A program made the translations under genes and the position numbers. Shown here piece after piece: positions 1 through 7,053 of a stretch of DNA of 15,900 bases. Origin of the DNA: Bacteroidota bacterium (GTDB lineage Bacteria; Bacteroidota; Bacteroidia; Flavobacteriales; Flavobacteriaceae); the NCBI GenBank assembly GCA_024278565.1, contig JAJRSY010000015.1:1-15900 (forward strand), read 5' to 3'. The number at the start of each line of letters is the position of its first letter. Within the stretch, counting starts at the first letter, position 1. The notes under the pieces were generated by a model, which had not been told where the DNA came from, did no database searches, and was given only the letters and a program-made list of their open reading frames with translations.

Positions 1-2087
1 CTCCCGATACGTTGGTTTTTTTTGGCGGGGTTCCAGGGCAGTTCAAAATTTATGACCGTATCGGCAACCTGTAAATTCAGTCCCGTACCACCCGATTCGC
101 TAGAAAGAAAAACTTGGCACTCGGGGTTTTCCTCAAACTCTTTTATCAATGCCCCGCGTTTTTTTACAGGAACTTTACCGGTAAGCGTTGTAAAGGTAAT
201 GTCCTCTTTTTCGAGCATTTCGCCTATGAGTTTGAGCATGGTCACCCATTCTGAAAAAATAATGATCTTTCTATCGGTGTTCTTAATGTCCAATTTCTCG
301 ATCAATATATCCTTGAGATCTATTAGTTTGGGCGAGTGGTTTGTTTCTTTATCGATCAGATAACTTGAGTCGCACACCATTCGCATATTGGTCAATAAAT
401 GCATCAATTTTTGCCAATCGTAGGTGGTCTTGAATTTTTTGGACAGAATAGAAGCAATGCCCCTCGCAAAACTACTGTGCATATTGGCCTGTTCATCTGA
501 AAGGCTTACATAAATGTCTTTTTGGATCACATTGGGCAATTGGTCGAAGACCTCTTGTTTTTCGCGACGTACAAGGATGGGCTGTAGGCGTTTTTTTAAA
601 TTTTGTAGATTGTAATACCCGCTTATCTTGTTTTTATACTTGGTGTCGAATATGCAATGTTGATATGAAAATTCCCACTGTGGGGCCAGAAATTTTTGGT
701 CAATAAACTGAACTATGGAGTATAGATCCAATAATTTATTCTCCAACGGTGTTCCCGTTATGACCAAAGCGTGCTTTTTCTGGATGGCCTTTACGGCATT
801 CGCGGTGCGGGTTTCATAGTTCTTGATCTTTTGCGCTTCGTCGAGTATTACAAAATCATAATTTGCCTTGTTTATAACAGGAAGATCCCGTAAAACGGTC
901 TCATAATTTATGATATGAAAGAAACAACTGTCGTTTGCATACAATTTGTTTCTGTCTTCGGGAAACCCCTCTACGACAATTGCTTTTTCGTCGGTGAATT
1001 TTAAGACTTCGTTTTTCCATTGGTGCTTTACCGAAGCAGGGCAAATGACCAGGGTTTTCTTAAAACCGAAAATGTCTTTTTTAAGAATGGCGGTAGCGAT
1101 GGCCTGCAAGGTTTTGCCCAGCCCCATCTCATCTGCAATGATGACCCCTTTTTTGAATACCGAAAATTCGATACCTTCTTTTTGGTACGGATAAAGCGTG
1201 GCGCTTATTGCTGAAAAATCTAATGTGGTCTGCTTTTTTATTTGTTGGAGCTCATTGTTTTCGAAATAGGATTCTACTTTTTCAAAAACTTCCGCCCGTA
1301 TTTTAATACGCTGAAAATCTCTTGATCTATGGATAAAAGAGAAAAATTGTGCTATTTGTGAATTTTCAATAGAGGTGCTGTCTCCAAAAAAATCGGTCAG
1401 TAGTGCTTTTTCTTCAGGTTCCAGCTTTTCGGGAAAAAACCAGGATATTCTATAATCGTTCAATGGATCTGTATAGATCTCTATAAAGGGATAGGTCTTT
1501 TTTAGCCGTCTTGCCTTACCGCTGTTTTCTTCCAAATAATTGAACAAATACATAATGTGTTTGGTTGTTCCCAGTTTATTGGTCCTCCAATCTATATTGT
1601 TTATATAGCCGATTTTGTTCTTAAAATCCCGAAGGGTAATTCTGTAGGTTTTTCCCTTTTCGTTCGTTAGTATATGTTCGCCGTATAGGTTATCGGCAAG
1701 TTTTATTTTATAGTCGGCTTTTTTTGCCCTGTCCGACCGTTCTTCCAGTACCCTTTTCTGCATTCCTTTCCGGGTATATTTGATGCCTTCGGAGAGGGAA
1801 TCGGCATTTACGTGGTCTTCCACGACATATAATGCCACAAGGGCGGGGATGGTCCATTCGGAAAAGTGCCCGTCTATTTTAGCTTCCAGCCCATCGTTTT
1901 CACAAATGAGCGCGACCTCATGAACCGCATCGCCATTCTCGACCTGTAGTGTTATTTTTTCTTTACCTTGAGAAAGCACCAAATGATCGTATTTCCCGTG
2001 AATACGTTGGGCCGTACAAATATCGTCATGGGTCAACAGTTCGCTTTCCTGTATTGATGCTATGGTTTTTTTGACAAGATCGATCAT
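1..2087 (-). CDS. SNF2-family DNA helicase/ATPase, partial (C-terminus beyond window)
   Basis: Reading the minus strand from an ATG at 2087, one frame stays open for 695 residues and runs off the left edge. The SF2/SNF2 motifs appear in order: motif I ADEMGLGKT (residues 318-326), DEAQ box (416-419), TGTP motif III (444-447), SESGGTGLNL motif V near residue 660, and the beginning of motif VI, NFELPWNP..KKNQRIG, at the edge. Only the last part of the second RecA-like lobe is missing. The roughly 300 N-terminal residues have no motif I recognise; no SWIM-type cysteine pair was noticed. The family uses ATP to translocate on DNA and remodel protein-DNA complexes; the bacterial substrate is not known. 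An in-frame TGA lies just upstream of the chosen ATG, so the start is well bounded. It diverges from the lipoprotein gene, with a 174-bp gap between them. Confidence 0.93.
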   Translation of the reverse strand, partial: MIDLVKKTIASIQESELLTHDDICTAQRIHGKYDHLVLSQGKEKITLQVENGDAVHEVALICENDGLEAKIDGHFSEWTIPALVALYVVEDHVNADSLSEGIKYTRKGMQKRVLEERSDRAKKADYKIKLADNLYGEHILTNEKGKTYRITLRDFKNKIGYINNIDWRTNKLGTTKHIMYLFNYLEENSGKARRLKKTYPFIEIYTDPLNDYRISWFFPEKLEPEEKALLTDFFGDSTSIENSQIAQFFSFIHRSRDFQRIKIRAEVFEKVESYFENNELQQIKKQTTLDFSAISATLYPYQKEGIEFSVFKKGVIIADEMGLGKTLQAIATAILKKDIFGFKKTLVICPASVKHQWKNEVLKFTDEKAIVVEGFPEDRNKLYANDSCFFHIINYETVLRDLPVINKANYDFVILDEAQKIKNYETRTANAVKAIQKKHALVITGTPLENKLLDLYSIVQFIDQKFLAPQWEFSYQHCIFDTKYKNKISGYYNLQNLKKRLQPILVRREKQEVFDQLPNVIQKDIYVSLSDEQANMHSSFARGIASILSKKFKTTYDWQKLMHLLTNMRMVCDSSYLIDKETNHSPKLIDLKDILIEKLDIKNTDRKIIIFSEWVTMLKLIGEMLEKEDITFTTLTGKVPVKKRGALIKEFEENPECQVFLSSESGGTGLNLQVADTVINFELPWNPAKKNQRIG

Positions 2088-2261
2088 TGGTTCCAATACT
2101 TTATGGGGTCAGTGGATAAAAGTAGCCAAACTAAGTTTTTCGCCAAAGTGTTTTGTTGTTAAAAAGTACTTTTTTCAATAATCGGTAATTAGCGACGATT
2201 TGGGGGAAGTTATCGGGATAATCCCTAAAAAATCGTAATTTCCGCCCTAGAACAAGGATGT

Positions 2262-2765
2262 ATGCGCAAGTCTTTGATGGTATTGGTTTTATGTGGTCTC
2301 GCTTCCTGTGGGTTTTTTGAATCGAAAGAAAAAAAGACACAAAAACTAGTGGAAAAAGAGCTACGAGAAATCGATTTCAACGATGTTGATGATTATCCCT
2401 TGTTCGATGATTGCGATGAGACGGCCACCAAAGAGCAACAGAAAAAGTGTTTTGAAGAACAATTGCTGTCACATCTTTCAATGGCTCTAAATGAATTTGA
2501 ATTTACTGCGGACAAAAAAACCAAAGACACCGTTTTTTTGGATTTTATTATTGAAAACGATGGCAGTATCCCTATTTTGAACATTGAAAACAAAGAAGCA
2601 CTTGGCGAACAGGTGTACGAATTCGAAAATGTAATCACAAACAGTATCAATAGTCTGCCAAGGTTAGAACCGGCATTGAAAAGAGGTGTTCCCGTAAGGG
2701 CAAAATTCAGGGTGCCCATAGTTTTAAATTCAAGTTCAAACTTAAGTTCAAAAAATAATTTTTAA
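2262..2765 (+). CDS. Lipoprotein with TonB C-terminal-like domain
   Basis: A 167-aa protein with a short type II signal peptide: MRKS basic start, hydrophobic core, lipobox LASC with the lipidated Cys at residue 16. A charged linker follows. Residues about 85-155 resemble the TonB_C fold pattern: a strand ending in ENDGSI, a helix with LGEQVYEFENVITNSI, then SLPRLEPALKRGVPV and the strand RAKFRVPIVL. This is a pattern match by eye, not a search result. Small lipoproteins with this layout are common in flavobacteria and probably lie in the cell envelope. The last 12 residues are rich in Ser and Asn and are encoded by a TTCAAA-type simple repeat (2726-2752), so the native C-terminus probably ended just after PIVL. 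The gene may be co-transcribed with ruvC, which begins 15 bp after its stop. Confidence 0.75.
   Translation: MRKSLMVLVLCGLASCGFFESKEKKTQKLVEKELREIDFNDVDDYPLFDDCDETATKEQQKKCFEEQLLSHLSMALNEFEFTADKKTKDTVFLDFIIENDGSIPILNIENKEALGEQVYEFENVITNSINSLPRLEPALKRGVPVRAKFRVPIVLNSSSNLSSKNNF
2726..2752. repeat. Short TTCAAA-type degenerate repeat at the 3' end of the lipoprotein gene
   Basis: The run consists of AAATTCAAGTTCAAACTTAA followed by GTTCAAA. It has the same character as the longer array at 11093-11182 and encodes the Ser/Asn-rich tail of the lipoprotein. Confidence 0.6.
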
Positions 2766-2780
2766 CACCTACCATCAACC

Positions 2781-3332
2781 TTGGTCAACGAAAAAATCAT
2801 ATTGGGTATAGATCCAGGAACCACGATCATGGGTTTTGGACTTATCAAAGTGGTCGATAAAAAGATGCAGTTCATTCAAATGAACGAACTTTTATTGAGT
2901 AAGTACAAAGACCCCTATACCAAGCTGAAACTTATTTTTGAGCGCACCATTGAGCTCATTGACACCTACCACCCCGATGAAATTGCAGTTGAGGCCCCTT
3001 TTTATGGCAAGAACGTACAGTCAATGCTCAAATTGGGCAGAGCCCAGGGTGTGGCCATGGCGGCAGGGCTGTCAAGGGAAATACCGATAACCGAGTACCT
3101 GCCAAAAAAAATAAAAATGGCCATAACAGGTAATGGCAATGCCAGTAAAGAACAGGTCGCCAAAATGCTGCAAAGCACCTTGGGACTGAAAACCCTCCCA
3201 AAAAACCTGGACAGCACCGACGGACTCGCAGCCGCGGTCTGCCATTTTTACAACAGCGGCAGGGTCGAGGTTGGTAAGAGTTATTCGGGGTGGAGCTCGT
3301 ATGTTAAGAACAACCCCAAGAAGGTGGATTGA
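2781..3332 (+). CDS. ruvC: Crossover junction endodeoxyribonuclease RuvC
   Basis: A 183-aa RuvC, the Holliday-junction resolvase that acts with RuvAB in recombination and fork repair. The four acidic catalytic residues are visible: D11 in GIDPGTT, E71 in VEAPFYGKN, and D144 and D147 in NLDSTDG. The length fits the family. The start is a TTG at 2781: the frame has a stop at 2763-2765, and the first in-frame ATG (about 2829) would remove the catalytic GIDPGT strand, so a non-ATG start is needed. The 15-bp gap after the lipoprotein suggests co-transcription. The C-terminus extends about 30 residues past the last catalytic Asp with a basic tail. The stop is followed at once by the AT-rich array of the next element. 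Confidence 0.96.
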   Translation: MVNEKIILGIDPGTTIMGFGLIKVVDKKMQFIQMNELLLSKYKDPYTKLKLIFERTIELIDTYHPDEIAVEAPFYGKNVQSMLKLGRAQGVAMAAGLSREIPITEYLPKKIKMAITGNGNASKEQVAKMLQSTLGLKTLPKNLDSTDGLAAAVCHFYNSGRVEVGKSYSGWSSYVKNNPKKVD

Positions 3333-3333
3333 C

Positions 3334-3408
3334 AATGAGCAATAAACAATTAACAATTAACAATGAGCAATTAACAATAAACAATGGTCAATTGAAAATT
3401 GAGAATAA
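3334..3408. repeat. Left inverted array (CAATTAACAAT-type) before the S23-like gene
   Basis: The sequence is a degenerate tandem of units such as CAATGAGCAATAAACAATTA. Its reverse complement matches, with few changes, the array downstream of the S23-like gene (3770-3784 plus 4001-4053). Transcribed together, the two arms could form a long stem with the gene in the loop. Confidence 0.75.
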
Positions 3409-3777
3409 ATGAACCAGACAAACCCTTTATTGAAAAAGTCGTACGATTTCGCATTGTGTATCGTGATATTGTATAAACAGTTGGTCAAAATAGAGAAGGA
3501 ATATGTTTTGTCAAAACAGCTTCTTCGTTCGGGAACTTCTATTGGGGCAAATGTATCAGAGGCCAATGGGGCAATATCAAAAGCAGATTTCTCAGCTAAA
3601 ATATCTATAGCTTACAAAGAAAGTTTAGAAACAAAATATTGGCTAAACCTATTGAGAGATTCAGATTATCTTTCTAAGGAAAAAGCAGATAAATTAATTA
3701 TCGATGCCGATGAACTGTCAAAAATTATGTTTTCTATTCTTAAAACCACAAGAATTAGAAAACCAGATAATTGCTAA
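3409..3777 (+). CDS. Four-helix-bundle protein, S23/23S-rRNA intervening-sequence type
   Basis: A 122-aa protein matching the S23-type four-helix-bundle family (TIGR02436-like). Diagnostic segments are LLKKSYDFALCIVILYKQL (helix 1), LSKQLLRSGTSIGANVSEA (residues about 39-57), the alternating KADFSAKISIAYKESLETKYWLNLLRDSDYL, and a last helix ending in LSKIMFSIL. Family members were first seen in insertions in 23S rRNA genes and also occur free in genomes; the molecular function is not established. No rRNA is present here. The gene is clearly AT-rich and is enclosed by inverted repeat arrays (3334-3408 and about 3770-4053), like an intervening sequence whose ends pair. Gene plus arms look like one inserted cassette between ruvC and hemW. 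Confidence 0.88.
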   Translation: MNQTNPLLKKSYDFALCIVILYKQLVKIEKEYVLSKQLLRSGTSIGANVSEANGAISKADFSAKISIAYKESLETKYWLNLLRDSDYLSKEKADKLIIDADELSKIMFSILKTTRIRKPDNC

Positions 3778-4053
3778 TTGTTTTATATGACTATCGGATT
3801 CGTTACATACGACTTTTGTGATTTATCTGATTGATAATGTGTTATTTACAATTTATAAAATGCTGGATTCAGTTGTTTTCCACTAAAATTAGTGCAAAAT
3901 AAACTCAGAAAACTACCTTATAAATGATATTAGAATATAAGCAACTTATAATCAAATTGTTGTAAAATATTGTTTTGTGCAATCAATCCGATAGTCATAT
4001 TGTTTTATTGCTAATTGTTAATTGTTTCATTGTTAATTGTTTTATTGCTAATT
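3770..4053. repeat. Right inverted array, split by a MITE-like element
   Basis: The segments at 3770-3784 and 4001-4053 consist of units like TTGCTAATTGTTTTA and are the reverse-complement counterpart of the array at 3334-3408. Removing 3785-4000 plus one copy of TGTTTT restores an unbroken array. The right segment runs to within a few bases of the hemW start and gives hemW a spurious 14-residue hydrophobic N-terminal extension if the upstream ATG at 4015 is used. Confidence 0.75.
3785..4000. mobile_element. MITE-like element, 216 bp, 16-bp perfect terminal inverted repeats
   Basis: The ends are perfect inverted copies: ATATGACTATCGGATT at 3785-3800 and AATCCGATAGTCATAT at 3985-4000. Direct copies of TGTTTT flank it at 3779-3784 and 4001-4006, as expected of a 6-bp target duplication. 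The interior is AT-rich with no credible ORF, so it must depend on a transposase elsewhere. The insertion lies in the right array of the S23 cassette, just upstream of hemW. The transposase family cannot be told from the ends alone. Confidence 0.8.
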
Positions 4054-4056
4054 GAT

Positions 4057-5220
4057 ATGAGCGGTCTCTACATCCACATTCCCTTCTGCAAACAGGCTTG
4101 CCACTATTGCGACTTTCATTTTTCAACGTCTATGGGCAAGAAAGAAGCCATGATTTTGGCCTTACGGAAAGAGTTGGTGCTTCGTAAAGATGAATTTAAA
4201 GATGAGGTGGTGGACACCATTTATTTTGGTGGGGGTACACCGAGCGTATTGACAATTGGCGAGTTGCAATTATTGATCGATGCGGTATATAAAAACTATA
4301 AAGTTTCTAAAAACCCTGAGATTACCATAGAAGTGAATCCTGATGATTTGCATTGTGACCCAAAAATACTCACTGAGCGTAGTCGAAGTGACAACATTTT
4401 TAAAGCCTATTTAAAAGTCGGAATAAACCGTTTGAGCATAGGTATACAATCTTTTTTTGATGAGGACCTGAAATTGATGAACCGAGCCCATTCGGCTGTC
4501 GAGGCAGAAAAATCGCTGTCCGAGTCCGTTCGCCATTTCGATAATATCTCGATCGACCTTATCTATGGAATGCCCAATATGACCAATGAAAGGTGGAAGC
4601 GGAATTTGGAAAAGGCACTGTCGTTCAAAATACCCCATATATCAAGTTATGCCCTGACGGTTGAACCTAAAACGGCCTTGGCCGCTTTTATAAAAAAGGG
4701 AAAGGTGAAACCCATTGATGGTAAAATGGCGCAAGAGCATTTCAACATTCTCATAGAGGTTATGGACGCAGCTGGATACGTAAACTACGAAATTTCCAAT
4801 TTTGGAAAACCAGGGTATTTCTCAAGAAACAATTCATCGTATTGGCTGGGAAAAAAGTATATCGGTATTGGGCCATCGGCACATTCGTATGACGGTGTTC
4901 GTAGAGGGTGGAACATCAACAACAATCCGAAGTACTTGAAATCCTTGGAAAAGAACGAACTGCCCATCACAATAGAGGTGTTGTCGAAAACAGATAGGTA
5001 CAATGAATATATAATGACGGGCCTGAGAACGATTTGGGGGGTTTCATTGGATAGGGTTGATAAAGAATTCGGCAAAAAACATTTTGACTATCTTAAAGAA
5101 AGGTCACAAAAATATATTGAGCAAGAATTATTGACGTTAGCCGATGATGTTCTTTTGACTGCCAAAAAAGGCAAGTTTTTGGCAGATGGTATTGCGGCGG
5201 ATCTATTTTTTATCGAATAA
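4057..5220 (+). CDS. hemW: Heme chaperone HemW-type radical SAM protein
   Basis: A 387-aa radical SAM protein starting MSGLYIHIPFCKQACHYCDF. The CX3CX2C cluster motif (C11, C15, C18) binds the 4Fe-4S cluster and SAM. The GGGTPS motif, INRLSIGIQSF, the IDLIYGMP strand and NYEISNFGKPG are all typical of the HemN/HemW group. The early cluster position and absence of the HemN-specific N-terminus favour HemW, a heme carrier, over coproporphyrinogen dehydrogenase. The ATG at 4057 was chosen because the family starts right at this strand; the longer frame from 4015 only adds repeat-encoded hydrophobic residues. Odd point: residues about 100-112 (LTERSRSDN region) are extra relative to usual HemW and are encoded by an interspersed repeat, yet the frame stays open. 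The MITE-like element sits in its upstream region. Confidence 0.93.
   Translation: MSGLYIHIPFCKQACHYCDFHFSTSMGKKEAMILALRKELVLRKDEFKDEVVDTIYFGGGTPSVLTIGELQLLIDAVYKNYKVSKNPEITIEVNPDDLHCDPKILTERSRSDNIFKAYLKVGINRLSIGIQSFFDEDLKLMNRAHSAVEAEKSLSESVRHFDNISIDLIYGMPNMTNERWKRNLEKALSFKIPHISSYALTVEPKTALAAFIKKGKVKPIDGKMAQEHFNILIEVMDAAGYVNYEISNFGKPGYFSRNNSSYWLGKKYIGIGPSAHSYDGVRRGWNINNNPKYLKSLEKNELPITIEVLSKTDRYNEYIMTGLRTIWGVSLDRVDKEFGKKHFDYLKERSQKYIEQELLTLADDVLLTAKKGKFLADGIAADLFFIE
4374..4393. repeat. Interspersed 20-bp repeat inserted in frame in hemW
   Basis: CACTGAGCGTAGTCGAAGTG has complementary ends (CACT/AGTG) around an imperfect centre. From general knowledge, sequences of this TGAGCGNAGTCGAAG type are frequent interspersed repeats in Bacteroidota. 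Here it encodes the TERSRS segment, where HemW proteins usually have a shorter link between NPDDL and GINRLS. Confidence 0.65.
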
Positions 5221-5332
5221 CGTCTTTGCGAGGCCTTAATTTGCTAAAATGACCTTAAATTTAATAAATTGCCGAAGCAAACTGTTTATCGAGAAGGTGG
5301 TTAGACGGATTGCTTCGTGCCTCGCAAGTACG
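5221..5332. repeat. TTGCGAGG-type interspersed repeat (decayed copy)
   Basis: The outer arms CGTCTTTGCGAGGC (5221-5234) and GCCTCGCAAGTACG (5319-5332) are inverted with 12 of 14 matches. Inner arms CGAAGCAA (5273-5280) and TTGCTTCG (5310-5317) also pair. The same arm sequence recurs at 8589. It fills the gap between hemW and the cyclase gene and could act as a bidirectional hairpin. Confidence 0.7.
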
Positions 5333-5351
5333 TCAAAAATGATGAGTTCAT

Positions 5352-6095
5352 ATGATAGCAAAAATTAAAAACCACACCATAGACCTATCCAAACCCTTGG
5401 ATATATCGATTCCCCTAAGAGGCGATGCTTCTAATGTTAACGCTTGGTATGTAGGGCACCCTAGAATAGAACCCCATACTGAGGGTGATTTTGTTGGTAA
5501 AGTAACTGAAGGAGCCGCTACCAATTTCAATGATATTTGGTTCAACCCTCATGCACATGGTACCCATACCGAATGTGTGGGGCATATTACCGAAGAGTTC
5601 CATTCCGTCAACAAAAACATAAAACAATTTTTTTTTATGGCAGAAGTGGTTACCATTGCCCCTGAAAAACACCAAGGTGATTTTGTCATTTCGAAAAAGC
5701 AATTGAAGTATGCCCTGGGCACTAAAAAAAGGGATGCCGTGGCCATACGTACCCTGCCCAATACCAAAGAAAAACTATCACGGCAGTACTCGAACACGAA
5801 CCCACCTTATTTATTGGAAGAGGCCGCTCTGTTTTTGGCCGATTTGGGAGTTGAACATTTGTTGGTCGATCTGCCATCGGTGGATAAGGAAAAAGATGGG
5901 GGTGAATTAGTGGCCCATAAGGCATTTTGGAACTTTGATGGAAAGCTGCGGCTGAAGGCGACCATTACCGAGTTTATTTTTGTGCCCAATAGCGTAAAAG
6001 ACGGCACCTATTATTTGAACCTTCAGGTTGCGCCCTTCGAGAACGATGCCAGCCCCAGCCGACCCGTTTTGTATGGACTAATAGAAAAAGTGTGA
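5352..6095 (+). CDS. Cyclase-family (kynurenine formamidase-like) metal-dependent hydrolase
   Basis: A 247-aa protein of the cyclase/kynurenine-formamidase superfamily (PF04199-type). The metal-binding signature lies at residues 67-78: HAHGTHTECVGH. It is a variant of the classical HxGTHxDxPxH, with Glu for Asp and one extra residue before GTH. Other family features are the N-terminal DLSKPLDISIPL, the central LLVDLPSVD (residues about 173-181), and AFWN near 193. Members hydrolyse N-formylkynurenine or related amides and esters; the substrate here is not evident, so I do not name the enzyme KynB. It starts at ATG 5352 just after the TTGCGAGG repeat. Its stop overlaps the GTG start of the truncated DUF4260 gene by 4 bp (GTGA), suggesting an ancestral operon cyclase-DUF4260-DUF4230-Dabb. 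Confidence 0.88.
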   Translation: MIAKIKNHTIDLSKPLDISIPLRGDASNVNAWYVGHPRIEPHTEGDFVGKVTEGAATNFNDIWFNPHAHGTHTECVGHITEEFHSVNKNIKQFFFMAEVVTIAPEKHQGDFVISKKQLKYALGTKKRDAVAIRTLPNTKEKLSRQYSNTNPPYLLEEAALFLADLGVEHLLVDLPSVDKEKDGGELVAHKAFWNFDGKLRLKATITEFIFVPNSVKDGTYYLNLQVAPFENDASPSRPVLYGLIEKV

Positions 6096-6220
6096 AGACA
6101 TTATTAAATTTGGAAGAACTGCCAATATTTCTGTTCGGTATTTATCTTTTCAGTTTGATGAACTACGAATGGTGGTGGTTTTCGGTTTTGATTTTTGCAT
6201 CCGATATTGACATATTGCAT
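6092..6220 (+). pseudogene. DUF4260 gene, N-terminal remnant
   Basis: From the GTG at 6092 the frame reads a sequence of about 42 residues that looks like the start of a DUF4260 membrane protein: LNLEELPIFLFGIYLFS, then NYEWWWFSVLIFASDIDIL. After this the match is lost and the frame continues with unrelated residues to a stop at 6286. Intact members are about 115-120 residues with several membrane segments. The C-terminal part is found on the far side of the 6274-7525 two-gene module. The 4-bp overlap with the cyclase stop shows it was once translationally coupled. Recognition is from memory of the family pattern; a profile search would settle it. Confidence 0.7.
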
Positions 6221-6273
6221 CTGCTTAGTGAAGGAAGCCTTACAATGAAAATTAAAATTCATACCTTTATGCC

Positions 6274-7053
6274 GTGGATAAAATAGGAGGTTTAGAAATT
6301 AGGGTTGTCGGAAAATCAGGTAACCTCAAATTGAAACCTGAGAACTACGACATTAAACTTATTGCAGGCATTTTACAGAATGTCGAGGATTTGCTATATC
6401 CAAATAATAAGAAAGATAGGCCTTTAATAACCTATGATATTCAAGAAGGGTCGGTTAGACATATTTTTAAAACACCAATCCAATATATAATTGGTTTTAG
6501 TGCTATTTTGGCTCAAATTCAAAAGTCCAATTCAATTGATTTTCTTGATTTGAAAACGGCAAGGGCAATAGAGGGTATACAGCGACTTTCCCAACAGAAA
6601 AATTACGAATTTCTATTTAGCACTTCGATTAAAAAAGATGTTGAACTTTCAATAAGCCCTAATACAAAATATTTCAGAACTGAGGATAACTGGGTCGATG
6701 CCGAATTTTATTTTTATGGTATTTTAAAGGATGTAGGTGGAAAAAGCAAGGCAAATATTCATGTTGACACTGATGATAATGGTTATTTGGCTATCGAAAC
6801 AAGACAAGATTTTTTAATGGGACAAGAAAAAAATTTACTTTATAAAGAATTTGGGGTTCGGGCAATTGGAAAACAAAACCTTGAGACAGGTGAAATTGAT
6901 TCAAAGACCTTAAAACTGATAGAGTTGATCAACTATAACCCAAAATTCGATTCTGATTATTTGAACTCTTTGATAACAAAAGCAAAGAAAAGTTGGAAAG
7001 GAATTGATACTGATGATTGGTTGGTGAATTTGAGAGGGGAATATGAAGCATAG
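6274..7053 (+). CDS. Uncharacterised 259-aa protein paired with a PIN-domain gene
   Basis: I do not recognise a named family. The start appears to be GTG at 6274: the frame has a stop at 6253-6255 and no ATG before GLEIRVVGKSG. The protein is soluble-looking overall. It has an N-terminal strand-rich part (LEIRVVGKSG, then LKPENYDIKLIAGILQNVEDLLYP), ITYDIQEGSVRHIFKTP (residues about 52-68), a moderately hydrophobic helix IQYIIGFSAILAQI (69-82), a middle region with DAEFYFYGILKDVGGKSKANIHV, and a C-terminal helical part. Its last 11 bp overlap the PIN gene, so the two are translationally coupled and likely function together, perhaps as antitoxin/partner and toxin. It is large for a type II antitoxin and has no obvious DNA-binding motif. 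The composition is AT-rich compared with the cyclase gene. Confidence 0.8.
   Translation: MDKIGGLEIRVVGKSGNLKLKPENYDIKLIAGILQNVEDLLYPNNKKDRPLITYDIQEGSVRHIFKTPIQYIIGFSAILAQIQKSNSIDFLDLKTARAIEGIQRLSQQKNYEFLFSTSIKKDVELSISPNTKYFRTEDNWVDAEFYFYGILKDVGGKSKANIHVDTDDNGYLAIETRQDFLMGQEKNLLYKEFGVRAIGKQNLETGEIDSKTLKLIELINYNPKFDSDYLNSLITKAKKSWKGIDTDDWLVNLRGEYEA

Noticed and set aside
22..363. Plus-strand frames over 22-363 and 946-1214
   Set aside because: They are shadows of the continuous SNF2 helicase reading frame on the minus strand.
4015..4056. Upstream ATG extending HemW by 14 hydrophobic residues (possible signal or membrane anchor)
   Set aside because: The extension is encoded by the TTGTTAATTG array. 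HemW is cytosolic and normally starts at the GLYIHIPFC strand, so the ATG at 4057 is preferred.
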